Assembly (NCBI GenBank): GCA_030737875.1
Contig: CM060911.1
Location: 98,414,599-98,478,598 of the forward strand
Direction of reading: 5' to 3'
DNA length: 64,000 nucleotides
Source: Allium sativum
Taxonomy: Eukaryota > Streptophyta > Magnoliopsida > Asparagales > Amaryllidaceae
The notes below the pieces were generated by a model. The model did no database searches and was not told the origin of the DNA. It saw nothing but the letters and a program-made list of their open reading frames with translations. A program made the translations under genes and the position numbers. Shown piece by piece: positions 22,986-34,016 of the stretch (the stretch's first letter is position 1; the number at the start of each line of letters is the position of its first letter).

Positions 22986-23913
22986 GAGGGATTAAAGAGA
23001 GGGAAGAGGAATTATTTTAATTATTATTTTCGATTTATTTTTTCTCTCCTAAGTTGACTTTTCATATGACCTCTAAACGAGGCCCACCGCCTGTCGTCCA
23101 TAGCTAATTACCCCCATTCCGAACATAATGGGATATGTGTCGTAGGCTGATTTGATCATTTCGACCAGTTTTCGTCAAAATCAACATATGACTCTATATA
23201 TTGAATTTAAACGCGTATTTCAATTTATTGGGGTCACATACGAACTCTAGAAATCCCAGAAAAATATTTTCTAGCTTCGTATTGACGATACGGTCCTAAC
23301 AAAACTAATTTCGTCGAATTCTGAGACCATTAGAAAAATGGCCATTTTCCAGTCGATTAAAATCAACTGAAACTGGTCAAATGCGTTTTCCTTTGCCACG
23401 CTCACATATTGATTCAAAAAATTATGAAATTTGGAATCTAGCAATAATTTGACATCACGGACCCAACAAAAGTGGTTTCATCGAAATCCGAGGTCGTTTG
23501 CAAAATTCCCATTTTTAAGGGCCTGAATTCCATAGCGACTATTCAGAATTTTCAACTGGACATATCTTTTGATTCCCGCTATGAAATTTTGATTTTTCGG
23601 ATTCGTTGGAAAGATATTCCCAATTAGATCCTATTATTTTTGGTTTCACTAAAATCCGGATTGTTTTGCACTCGGTATGTTCAATTGAAGTTTGAAATCG
23701 AATTATCGAACTACCGCGCCATTTTCAATTCTATTTATAATTATATATAATTATTTATATTCTAACGATGACGTATATAATATATGCATCCTAATCTATT
23801 CAAAATAAATTTCTCATCGATATTATTTAAAATAATTCATTTTAAATGTTCAAACTTCGCTAAAACTGCCAAAATAAATTTTTTAACCTGGCTCGCATTT
23901 CCGGGTTGTTACA

Positions 23914-23918
23914 GTACA
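23914..23918. repeat. Target-site duplication GTACA, right
   Basis: Exact repeat of 17917-17921, marking precise insertion of the B element into the older LTR. Confidence 0.9.
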
Positions 23919-24656
23919 CGGAATTTTCATAGTAGCCTGTCATGATATATTATAAGTAGGTGTATGTGAAAGGACAGCATAAACATGTTTATCAAAGTTT
24001 TAAATGAATTTTGTCTCGTTACTTAAAACTTGATTAATGTGCGAACTGCTATCGACAAAATTAAAAATACCATTGTGTCGAGAGAGGTGTCACGATTCCG
24101 AAAATATAATAATATCGGTAGGTTAACTTATTCTGTAGAACCCCAAAATATTGATATAGGGTGTCAAATACTCCAAATAAAAAGTTGCGTATTTAATTAA
24201 TTAAAAATTACAGTAAAATTCTAAAAATTAAATTATCACTATGTCTCAAAAGAACCTTGTCCAAATTCATATCCGATATCTAGTTATTTCAATAAACCGT
24301 TATGGCCAAAAACGAATATGCCGCTGCTTTTTCTGAATATTTAATTTGTACATAACTTCCCATTTATAATACGAAATCTTGGTTTTTCACTTCCATTAGA
24401 AAGATATTGTTTAATGGATTCAAACGCTCCTTATTTCGAAGAAATCCGATTAATAACGGGTTCTGTACACTCAGTCGAAGTTCAGAATGTTAAATTACGA
24501 ACTGCCACGATATTACGGCCCCGATTATATTTAATATATATTTTTATACGTTCAACTTCGTTTTAATTAATATATAAATCCACTTATATTAGGAATTCAA
24601 TATTTAAACTGATTTAAATATTCAAATATAAACCGATAAAATTACGGGACGTTACA
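23919..24656 (-). mobile_element. Older diverged LTR, right part
   Basis: Continues the LTR interrupted at 17921. It matches element C at about 53083-53811 (for example 'AATATAATAATATCGGTAG' and 'TTAATTAATTAAAAATTACA') and ends ACGGGACGTTACA, a standard LTR end for this group. No purine tract follows, so what comes next is not its internal region. Confidence 0.75.
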
Positions 24657-24802
24657 TTTTCCAAATATCCCGAAATTAAAATATTATCAATATAATTTAA
24701 ATATTCAAATTAAAATGGTCAAATTCGATTATATAAACCAAAATCAATATTTTAAATAAATAGAATATTTCAAATAAATGGTCATAAAATACGGGACATT
24801 AA
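24657..24802 (-). mobile_element. LTR terminal fragment
   Basis: About 145 bases resembling the last part of an A-type LTR (AAATGGTC...ACGGGACATTA), ending in a mutated terminus. Probably a leftover from nested insertion or deletion. Confidence 0.4.
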
Positions 24803-24805
24803 AGG

Positions 24806-27559
24806 ATTTTAGGTTTGTCGTGAATGGTATCTTAAATAACACTGTTCTTAAACCCAGTTGAGAAAGGAATAAATCTTTTAATTAAGATTAATGAAGTTTT
24901 CCAATTATATTTATTAATTGGAATTAAATGGAAGTTGATTTTAGGTTGATTGTGAACATTTTAAACAATATTAGTTCTTAAACCCGATTAATAGTGAAGT
25001 TATGATTTGGAATTTATAATCTTTTAATTAAGACTAATGGAATTTTCCAAAGTAAAGTTTTACAATTAAATATATTGAATTGGAATTGAATGGAATTTGA
25101 TTTAATAATCGAGATAAGCTTCTGTGAATGAAGACCATTACTATTTATGGAATTTAGAAGGCCTTGCCGCTATTCCATTTATAGTATTGATTTGATACGG
25201 AAATTAATATCAATTATATACTGTTATGATCTCCGTGAAGATTCCATATTTAATGGAAGTTGATTTGGGTTTATTGTGAATTGTGTTTTAAATGACATTG
25301 GTTTTTTAACCCAGTTAAAGATAGGATTTATTTCCTAAAATTTAAATAATCATTAAGGAATGATTTTTGAGATTAAAACTAGACTAGAATTTTAATGAAT
25401 CTTTAAGTAGAAAAAAATGAGAATGGAATAATTAAATTTATCAAATTTATGAAATGATCGAGAATGGAGTACCACCAATTTTACTTCAGGTGATAGTTAA
25501 ATCTTTAATTAGATTTGAATGTGAAATGGTAATTACATTTACTGATAACACAGTGGGTTTTAGATATGGAGTACTACCACTTTTGCTCCATGGGATGAAT
25601 AGGTTGGGATTGGGATATTAAAATATTAAATGATTACTTTGGTAAGGCTTGATAATCCTAACTAGTTAATAGACCTTGTTTTGGTTTGGATTGTGAATAG
25701 ATATAATAAAATCTTTTGAAATGATATCCCAAGGAAGATTAAAGAATAAGTTTTAAATGAATTTATCTTTGATAAAATTAATGGGGATCTTTCCCCTAAG
25801 ATGTGAATATTTGAATAAAAGAATACTCTGAATTGGAATGAGGCGTATGATGTGTTTTTATAGCACTTGATTATAAAATGCACGAGTTATTCAGAAAGAC
25901 CGAGTTTATCCCATTCTAAATTACTGATACGATGACTAAAAGTCGACGATGAAGATGGTGGTTGAAGATCAGAGTTCTTTACATCGTTTGGATGATTACT
26001 GATGTCTTGATTGGGCTGTATACCCAAGACAAGGTAATAAATGGTGATCGTCCAGACGTACTTGGAGATCGACCGGATATGCGAGGACCTCTTTCCTGTG
26101 TTGGACATATGGGACGAGGAATAAGGCGCCTCCGGCTTCGTTTAGACCCCGAACGGACTTCTAAATGGATGTGTGTCTGACATTGGATTTCATTGTATGT
26201 TGATTGATTTCTATTAAATATATATCTGTTTGGTGGCGGAGAATTTATTCTCTTGCTTAACATCCTTCTCTGAGACGTACGAGCTTATAGGTTATATATT
26301 GATAGACATCAGTTGTATGGCATGGATTGTCAATGTGGCATGCTAAGATGCAAATGATCAAGAATTTTATTGAAAAGCTGAGTCTTGTGGATGATGATCA
26401 AAGCATGAATTTAATTAGCATAGCTTTGTGTTGTAGCGTTAATTTGCGAGCCTCACACCCGGTATGAGTCAAAAACGGATACTGACTACAGGGAGTGCGT
26501 GCCGTTTCTCTCTAGCTAGAAGTGGTGTCATGGTATGGAGCCCAGACATTTTTTACTTATGTGGATGATGGAACAAGGCGCCTCAGATATCGAGTCCCTA
26601 ATGGCTTAGTGATAGGTCTGATAGGACCGGGAAACGGGTGTTCAGGAATAACCAATCCACTAAAGTAAGTGTGGACCGGCCCTAAATGTCCAAGGGTTAC
26701 TAAGGGTGTGATCCTGAGGCATTTGCTAGAGTGTCTCGAATTGGGAGGAGCCATCCCTTGCCTCGACTCAGAAATGGAATCCAATTTCCAATACGCGACC
26801 TTTCGGTCTTAGTGGTAAACCTATATGGCGACATAGTAGGATGGGGTACTATGTCGTCAATGATTGATACATTTGTATTTGAATTTGATTTTGTCACTTA
26901 TAGTAATAATAAAAGATAAATTTCGCGTACCAAGCATATTTTTCCATTATAAGGTAAAACTCTATCCTCTTGCTTGCGTTGCATTGTGTGATGGGACCTG
27001 AATCTTATAATGGCTTCATTTTTCCTTTTTAGAATTGTGTTGTTGTTTATGGTATTCTTGGGAGGAAACCCGTTCCGTGTTATACGGTGTGGTCCCTTGA
27101 TTTATCCAACTTTAAAATAAAGTTAATAACTGTTTTAGTTCTCACAGCAGTCCCATGACTGACTTAGAGTTTATTGTTTCTACCTAAACTCTGGGTGCCC
27201 ATATTTTCCACACGGGCGGCTAGTAGTTTCGGTTTTGCAGATTTCTATTTAACAGGATCCTGGATTACAGCTGAAGCTATATTCAGAAAGCTTTGTATTT
27301 GTGTATTTCTTTCAGCTGCGGTGGTTGATGTTGTCTGCTGGGCATTAAATTTATGTATATATGTTTTCTGATGTTTTGTAATTTAAATCTCTGATATTTT
27401 TCTTGCTGTATATTATTTGAACTTTGATAATCTTGTGCTCTGATGCAAATTGTTGTAATAGCAATGAAATATTCTGTTGTTTGTAATCTGATGCGTCGAG
27501 TTCTCAAAATAATCCGGGCACCTTCGTCTCATCCAGGATCGGGAGTCTGGGTCATTATA
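24806..27559 (+). mobile_element. B-type LTR fragment, opposite orientation
   Basis: Reverse complements of this stretch match LTR B: for example 25254-25330 matches 19965-20070, and 27130-27559 matches the first part of B including the AGCGGAA-type and CAGTC hairpin region (27148-27161). The end reads GGGTCATTATA, a decayed TTACA terminus. The first part of the LTR is missing. At its start a unit containing 'CCCAGTTGAGAAAGG' and 'TTAATTGGAATTAAATGG' is repeated about three times (24806-25340). Divergence from B is considerable. Confidence 0.8.
27148..27161 (+). other. Conserved hairpin CAGTC/GACTG, reversed B-type LTR
   Basis: CAGTC, CCAT, GACTG, intact here on the plus strand (its sense), whereas solo LTR B has one mismatch (18283-18296). 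Confidence 0.55.
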
Positions 27560-29788
27560 AAATGTCACTTTAAATTAAGTATAATTTAAAATAACTTTAA
27601 AGATGGCTAGTAATTTACATCTTTAAAACAATTCAATTTTCAATAGGTTCACTTTCAATAGATTCAATTTATTTTAAATTCAAGTTTTAACTTCAGTTTA
27701 AAATATTTACATAACTTCATTAACTTTTTAACTTCAAAAATTCAAAGTCCAAATTTAAAAGAAATCAATTTTACAAGTATCACTCATTTTGCTTTTAAAA
27801 CCATATTTCAAAATTCAAAATTACAACAAATTTATTTAACCAATCAGTGCCCGTATATAATTTTCTAGCCTATTGCCAAGTAATACTTAAATTTAATTTT
27901 AGAATTTCAAGGATGGATATATATATATATATCATTTCAGTGCAAATCAGGGTCATAGGTATTTATCATTTCAACCTACATTCTTAATTCATTTCAGTGA
28001 TTAATCCGAGGTTTATTTGATGCTTGTAACATCGAGGGTAAATAGTTGGATTTAATCAGTACAAACAAACAATTCAACATCAATACATCAAATATATCAA
28101 TTCAAGACATGCATCAAAATCAATACAATCAAACAATTTAATATCGCATGAATTTACTAGTTATCTGATGATGGGTTAAACTAGCAATTTAACGTCACAT
28201 TTAACTAACAAATAAAATAATTTACACAATTGAATTAAATTACCATTAACATGCAATTTAAACTATCAAACATCAACCAATACAATTATATCATAACTTG
28301 ATTTTAATTTAACTAACAATCAGATATTTTAGTTAAGCGTGATTGGTTTAGTCACTTATCTTTGATTTCAAACACATTTGAAATCCAATTTGAGGCCCAA
28401 ATTTTAACAGTCTTAGAATTAGTCCATGATAGTTTCATGCTGTCTAAAATTTTGATACAAACCTAACACAACCGACCGCGCGTCAATCTGAATTCAGATG
28501 CAAAAATTATTCATGCTTTATCATTAGCAATTCAAATTAAAAATAAAATAACTAAATATAACCATACCTAATCACTTATTGGCACATCAGCTACCTCTTA
28601 TACCTTCTTCTCCTACGTGTTTTTTGCTCTAGGAAAACGTAACCTATCATCGTTTAAAACAAGAAATCCCGCACGAACCCCGAGCCCTACGGATGTTGAT
28701 CAACCATCACCATTAGGTGCGTCTCCAAGATCTTTACCCATGGCTGAACTCTACTTTGTCCGGTCATCTATAGCGCTGCTAAAACCCCTCTAAAATGCGT
28801 GAGTTCATGACAAGATTTTGGTGAATCCAGATCGACACAGCTACTATAATTTGTATGGATTTGAAGCTCTCGCCTAGATGTACGATTTACTAGTTTGAAG
28901 TTTTCCAAATCATTGAACAGATTAAGTGATTTCAAGCAATAAGGTTTCGAACTTGCTAAGCCATTGAAAAAAATGGAGGCGGGCTGAGACCTATTAGGGT
29001 TTCCGGAATATAATAATAATATATTTTTCGATTAACGTGTTCGAAGCAAAAAATGGGCCTGTGCCCAAATCAGACTTGTTTATATTCTAACTATTGGGTT
29101 TAAGGCCTTCTTAACGCAATGGGACTAGTGGCGAAGCCCAGTTCAGAAGTCTACAATAGTTTCACTTAAAATCTGATTATTTTAATTAAATTGCACAACA
29201 AAATTCCTACATGTTTTGAATTCATATAATCAAATGACAACTCTGATGGCTATGAAATTTTAAATCTTACAATAATTCAATATTTCAGATTCGATTAAAT
29301 TGGTTTCGTCGAAATCCGAGATCGTTTGAAAAACGGCTATTTTCACAGGTTCATTGATAAAATATTCATTTTCATTTATTAACCATTTAATCTAATTCAA
29401 GTATTTATTAACTTTATTCAAATCAAAATGGAATTCATATAAACGTTGTATATTAAACTTTCCTTTATTCTGAGTTTTGATTTGGATTAATTTCCAAACT
29501 CAATTGGATTTCAATAATATATTAATCAAAACAATTTCAATAAATATTTTATTATTAAATTCCAACTTTAAATGTTTATAAATATAAAATAAGTCATAAT
29601 TTTATTTTGCAACCTATACAAATTACCATTGTCACAATAAGTCAAATTTTATTACTTAAATAATTAAATTAAATTTACATCATACATTTTCATAGTTATA
29701 CCATTAAATTTAAATTTAAACCATAAAAAACCATTAATATCTTACTAAGATCAATAATTTAAATGGTCGAAAAATACGGGTTGTTACA
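27560..29788 (-). mobile_element. LTR right part, unassigned family
   Basis: AT-rich, non-coding sequence that begins at the hairpin position of an LTR and runs to an LTR end, TACGGGTTGTTACA, followed at once by a purine tract. The last 600 bases contain the 'TCGTCGAAATCCGAGATCGT' block shared with LTR A and B ends. Its left boundary is the fragment at 24806-27559. No ORF of note. Confidence 0.7.
27596..27627 (-). other. Hairpin TTTAAAGATG/CATCTTTAAA with conserved loop
   Basis: A perfect 10-bp stem around GCTAGTAATTTA. The loop matches that of the hairpin at 31467-31495 (TAGTGATTTA) and LTR A (CGGTGATTTA), but the stem sequence is different and still complementary. Confidence 0.65.
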
Positions 29789-30133
29789 CTCTCCCTCATT
29801 CAAAACTTTTCGTCCTTGAAAAGGCGTATGAAGGAAGTTGTCACTTAATATATTTAATCATATAATTTCTTATTCAACTTAGAAATAAATACTTATACAA
29901 AATTTTAATATAATTTTAAAAACTCAAATTTCCACAAAATTTTCTAAGTCTCAAATTCACAAAAAATTTCGGTAGAATCTACTTTGTACGGTTAGGTTCG
30001 AAAAACAATAATATATATAATCACAAATATACATCTCATCTCAGTGATGATGCATCCCAAACAATGGATAAACAATATATAACATTGAAAATACGATATA
30101 TAACTAGATATACGTATCTTTCATTTGTCTTAT
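29789..30133 (-). mobile_element. Polypurine tract and remnant internal region
   Basis: Sense TGAATGAGGGAGAG abuts the LTR end at 29788 and is preceded in sense by AAGGACGAAAAGTTT, so 29789-29802 is a purine tract. Only about 345 bases remain before the next LTR start at 30134 and there is no primer site, so most of the internal region is deleted. Confidence 0.65.
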
Positions 30134-31529
30134 TGTAATGGCCCGCAATCCGTACTATCTGAGTTGACTAAACAACACATGTCCAACCCAAATAGCATAG
30201 AAATACGAGTCATTAGGGTTAAAGAAATAGAAACAAATAGAAGAAGAACAGAAATAACAAAACAGAATCTCACAGCGGAACGAATAAAATATATTATATA
30301 ACATAATCTTTTGAATAAATTTTTTTTATCATATATACATACCAACATCAGAGCACAATACAATATTTGATACAGCGGAAAGTAACTCTTAAATATCTAA
30401 TGGCGAAGCCTCCTTCTTCAAGCTCCTCCGGGTGTATCTGTAAAAAAACCTGAAACACTTTATTGCTCGTACAAATTTGGGCACCCAAGAGTTTATGGAA
30501 AAACAAACAAAATAAACTCTGGGTCAGTCATGGGACTAGTGTGAGTAAACTCTAATCATATTGTTTAACTTTGAAAATCCTTTGAAAGAAAAGGTAATAG
30601 TAAGACCAGCCCACACATAAACATGGACGGTTTTTTCCTTACTATAACCAAACCATTTTTGATATCAAAATCCAGTGATATTATAATAATGTCTAATCAA
30701 ATAAATAACCAAATAGCAGAACGCTTGCATCTAACGCTCCACATACATAGTATAAAATCAAAAACTACAGGGGCTTATTGGAGATTGGATTCCAACTATG
30801 ACAAGATATGAGACCACCTCCCGACCAGTGTACTCTAGAGGGGATGCACTGGGGTTCAACAACAACATCTTTCAACCCAGCCCACACATGATCGACCACT
30901 CATTTAGCTTGAGTGTATCGAATATATTGTCACCCACGGTTGTCAGCCCTCCTGCCGTAATCCGTAAGATACATAATCGAAAGAAGAATAAATAATGAAT
31001 TTTCTCTAGATTGGTGACAAATATACCCTTCTTGGGAATAACCCACCTAGCCATGCTGCCCGCCCGATTTTTGTCATTTCCTGGTTGTGAGGCTTGAGGC
31101 TACGTTGATCTTTTTAGAACATCTGGTCACCATTCACTTTGAATGCCACATCGTCAAACCCATCAAATCACTAATTGACCTTCCCAAAATATTATGGGTA
31201 TAAAAAGCTAAGAGAAATGAATTTCTCCGCCACCAGACGTAATACCTCGGAAAGATCGTCTTATGCGATCTGTTAGGAATACTCTGTCAGACATTCGTCT
31301 ATACAAGTTGTCATGGGTCTGGACAAACAAAACAACTCTTGCTATTTACTCCATCTTCAATTTTTCCTTCAAATAATCTAATTCGCAATGTCTATGCCTA
31401 TACGGAGTGGTTTTCAGATATTAAATCCAACCAGTCTCTCCGTATTAACAACGATGGTCCAAAAATCTTTGATGGCTAGTGATTTAACTATCAAAAGAAA
31501 ACAAAACTTCCATCAAACAATCACTGGCC
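30134..31529 (-). mobile_element. LTR left part, A-like
   Basis: Starts TGTAATGGCCCG and follows the A-type order: AGCGGAA boxes, 'GGGCACCCAAGAGTTTA', CAGTC hairpin (30525-30538, with a sense-strand U-G pair), 'TGGATTCCAACTATGACAAG', 'GCCATGCTGCCCGCCCGA', and the TTTGATGGC...ACTATCAAA hairpin at about 31468-31495. It then stops and internal-type sequence follows, so everything from the hairpin to the LTR end is missing. Confidence 0.75.
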
Positions 31530-32139
31530 CTTTCTAGTATTTTTATTTTAAGTTCGTTTCCTTATCGAATTCTATACGTATCGATATATTGATTTTTAAT
31601 TATCAAATTTTCTTAAAAATATTCTAACTCCTTAAATTTTCGGAAAATTTCGCTAGCACCTCCCCTGTACTGGTCAATCATTCAAACCCCAACTTGCCTC
31701 TCTACCTTTCCATTCAAAAAGAAATTCAAAAAGAAAAGCGGCTTGCTGATTTGGCGCATAAAACCTCATACGGAAATTTAAACATGTACCTTTTTGTCAG
31801 GCACTTAAAGTAAAATCTTCAGACTCTTCATTCACTTTAACCCATACCTGTCTAATATACATGCACCTGCATTCTTCACTTTATTTCAATCTATACAACT
31901 ATTTGGATTTAATCGCATTCAATTCCACTAATTAATTCTTTAATTAGTTCAATCGCTTTATTCACTTATAGTTTGAAACAGTAGTGTTTAAACATTTTTG
32001 TATCCACTTATAAACAAATCAAATTTCAATTATAACTTAAGCCACATATTCGATTTTAAATTCTACTTTACCAATCCAATTTACTGGACCAATCCAATTT
32101 ACTTTACCCCCCGTTAAGTTCCTTCCAAATTCCATTAAC
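31530..32139 (-). mobile_element. Internal-type region interrupted by the LARD
   Basis: Non-coding sequence containing the conserved block (about 31640-31775: 'GCTAGCACCTCCCC', 'AAAAAGAAAAGCGGCTTGC'). It resembles element C at 55130-55400. The LARD inserted at its right end. Confidence 0.65.
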
Positions 32140-32144
32140 TAATC
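32140..32144. repeat. Target-site duplication TAATC, left of LARD
   Basis: TAATC directly before the LTR; exact repeat at 43302-43306. Confidence 0.95.
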
Positions 32145-32387
32145 TGTAACAACCCGTATTTCGATAACATGATTAAAGACGAGAATCAAGGCAGAATTTA
32201 ATTTTAAATTCTGAATCAAGTGAAACGGGCTATGCCATTACATTCGTCTCGGAAAAATACGCGAAATAGAGTCCGAGTTTTCGAAAATCGGAGTCCGTAT
32301 GACCAAGATATGGCCTCGCGAAGTTTCACGAAAAATTCCCAAATTAAAGTATACTTAATTAAGTGAAATGGGTTGCGCAGAAAAATA

Positions 32388-32421
32388 TATATATATATTG
32401 ATATATATATATATATATATA
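32388..32421. repeat. (TA)n microsatellite in LARD 5' LTR
   Basis: Interrupted TA run in U3; length differs in the 3' LTR (38952-38988). Confidence 0.9.
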
Positions 32422-32733
32422 ATTGAAAATTAAATAAATAAATATGCAAAAATGTTCAAAACAGCGAATTGGGAGAGGGGAATAACTGAACCGGCCGATT
32501 TTTGAGGTCGACCCGAGCCTGCTGGGTCGACTAGGGGTTAATCCAGGGTGTTTGGCTGTCAACCCGTGGGCCGATTCGCTCAAATGCAGATTTTGCATTT
32601 GGATGGTTCTCATGGTTCATCTTTAATCTAAAGGCCCTAGATGGTTCCTACACTTGACTTCTTCCCCAAGACATGCTTTGATGGCTTGGATTGAATCTAG
32701 GTTTAATCCTATGGCCTAAAACACTTGCCTAAT

Positions 32734-32744
32734 CTATAAATAAG
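32734..32744 (+). promoter_or_regulatory. TATA box of LARD 5' LTR
   Basis: CTATAAATAAG followed by a CCTAACCTATCCTAAATC leader. Transcription would be expected to start near 32765-32775. The 3' LTR copy is at 39302-39312. Confidence 0.7.
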
Positions 32745-32791
32745 ACCCTAACCTATCCTAAATCCTCATTATTCATTCATGCAACTAAACT

Positions 32792-33136
32792 ATGGCAAAA
32801 TTTCTACTCTCATGGCCTCCACTCAACTATCCTAGCCTCCACTTCATTTCTATGAAAGGTTTCATGATCATGAGAGTGTTAGAGAGTCCCTATGCTAGTA
32901 TGAGAGCCTCTCAAGTTGATTTCAAGGCAAAAGCTTTGATCTTTGTTCATAAAGATGGTGTTTTTGTTGATTTGGGGCATCCATCTTTGGGTTTTTGGGT
33001 GCTGGCATGCATAGGCTTCCTCACAAGCTTTAGTTTAATCGATTTAGGCCTTCATAGCAATGTAAGCCCTTCCCTACTCTTAGATATTAACAATGAAGTT
33101 AAATGTTCATGTAGAAAGTTTGGGTTTGATCATTGA
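32792..33136 (+). other. 114-codon ORF just downstream of the LTR promoter
   Basis: An ORF beginning with an ATG about 50 bases after the TATA box, open for 114 codons, with a short overlapping upstream ORF at 32779. The predicted product has hydrophobic stretches (around residues 55-85) but no family I recognise. The 3' LTR copy (39360-39704) is also open with two amino-acid differences. Because LTRs are copied at insertion and are only about 1% apart, this conservation says little about function. It may be a chance ORF or a short leader ORF. Confidence 0.25.
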
Positions 33137-33221
33137 GAATGATGCATGCTAACATGTTATGCAAGTTTATGAAGTCATTATCTTGATCTTATGAGCAAAA
33201 AGCTACAACCTTTATGTTGAA

Positions 33222-33240
33222 ATGTTGCATTATGCAACAT
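33222..33240 (+). other. Hairpin ATGTTGCA/TGCAACAT
   Basis: Perfect 8-bp stem with a 3-base loop in the LARD leader; unchanged in the 3' LTR. Confidence 0.5.
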
Positions 33241-33652
33241 GAGAACCTTCATAATCTTCTTGTCAACTTGCATATGAAATCATAACCCTTATATGATGAT
33301 ATATGCGAGTTACTAGTCATCATTCTATGTCTTTAGTCACCATGATTCGTTTATGTGCCAAGTTTGGGTTTATGCATGTTTTTGAGGTGTAAGAATGTAA
33401 CATGCAAGCTAATGAACACATTTGTGCCTCATTTGCCACCATGATTAACTTGTGGCTTAATACCCATTTTTGTCATTCCTTTGCCAAGTCTCTTCTTTTA
33501 ATCCATTACGTTGTTGCGAACGTATATGCGAGTTTAAAAGCGTTGGGTTATGTTATGGGTAATTTCTAATGACATGAAAATACAACTTGAAAACATGACT
33601 TGAAATATAACATGGAAGTTGACATGTAAGTATGCATAAAAACACAAGCTTG

Positions 33653-33720
33653 GGAATTTACCTATTAAGTTAGGTCTACCCTTTGGGAATTTACCTATTA
33701 AGTTAGGTCTACCCAAATGC
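33653..33720 (+). repeat. 35-bp direct duplication in LARD LTR
   Basis: TTGGGAATTTACCTATTAAG...GGTCTACCC occurs twice in tandem. Each unit holds ACCTA, TTAAGT, TAGGT, a small palindrome. Confidence 0.8.
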
Positions 33721-33804
33721 TTGATAAACTTGTAACATGTTTTGGAAACATAGTGAACGTGATACTTAGATAATATAAGTGTGGCCAACTCGAGGTTGGG
33801 TTGA

Positions 33805-33965
33805 GTTTGCAACGTAAAACTACCCGGAACCGACCGACCTAACTAGTAGTTGCAAACAATAGGACCCAATGTGAGAAGTTGGTCATGTTGTGCTTGAACC
33901 CGAGGTTAGACCAAGTTGTGGTGTAAAGCTACCCGGAACCGACCGGCTTAACTAGTAACCACAAC
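33805..33965 (+). other. Paired hairpins with shared 35-base loop and swapped stems
   Basis: Unit 1: GTTTGCAAC (33805-33813), 35-base loop, GTTGCAAAC (33849-33857). Unit 2: GTTGTGGT (33915-33922), 35-base loop, ACCACAAC (33958-33965). The loops are exactly equal in length and nearly identical (both contain CTACCCGGAACCGACCG and TAACTAGTA), while the stems are unrelated yet each fully complementary. The 3' LTR copies begin at 40373. Confidence 0.75.
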
Positions 33966-34016
33966 AAAGTCTAATGTGAGAGGTTGGGGTGCATTAAGTA
34001 ATTAATGTCACATGAT

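Larger units (their letters stand above)
17922..23913 (-). mobile_element. Solo LTR B (5.99 kb)
   Basis: A single LTR running from TGTAAGAACCCG to CCGGGTTGTTACA, bounded by a perfect 5-bp duplication GTACA and with no primer site or purine tract next to it, so it is a solo LTR left by recombination between two LTRs. Family layout is shared with A and C (AGCGGAA boxes, a degraded CAGTC hairpin at 18283-18296, a tandem array) but sequence identity is low. It carries three repeat blocks, a hairpin at 21344-21365, and a GC-rich G-run island at 22555-22985 that A and C lack. An inverted relative lies at 24806-27559. No coding region is supported. Confidence 0.92.
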
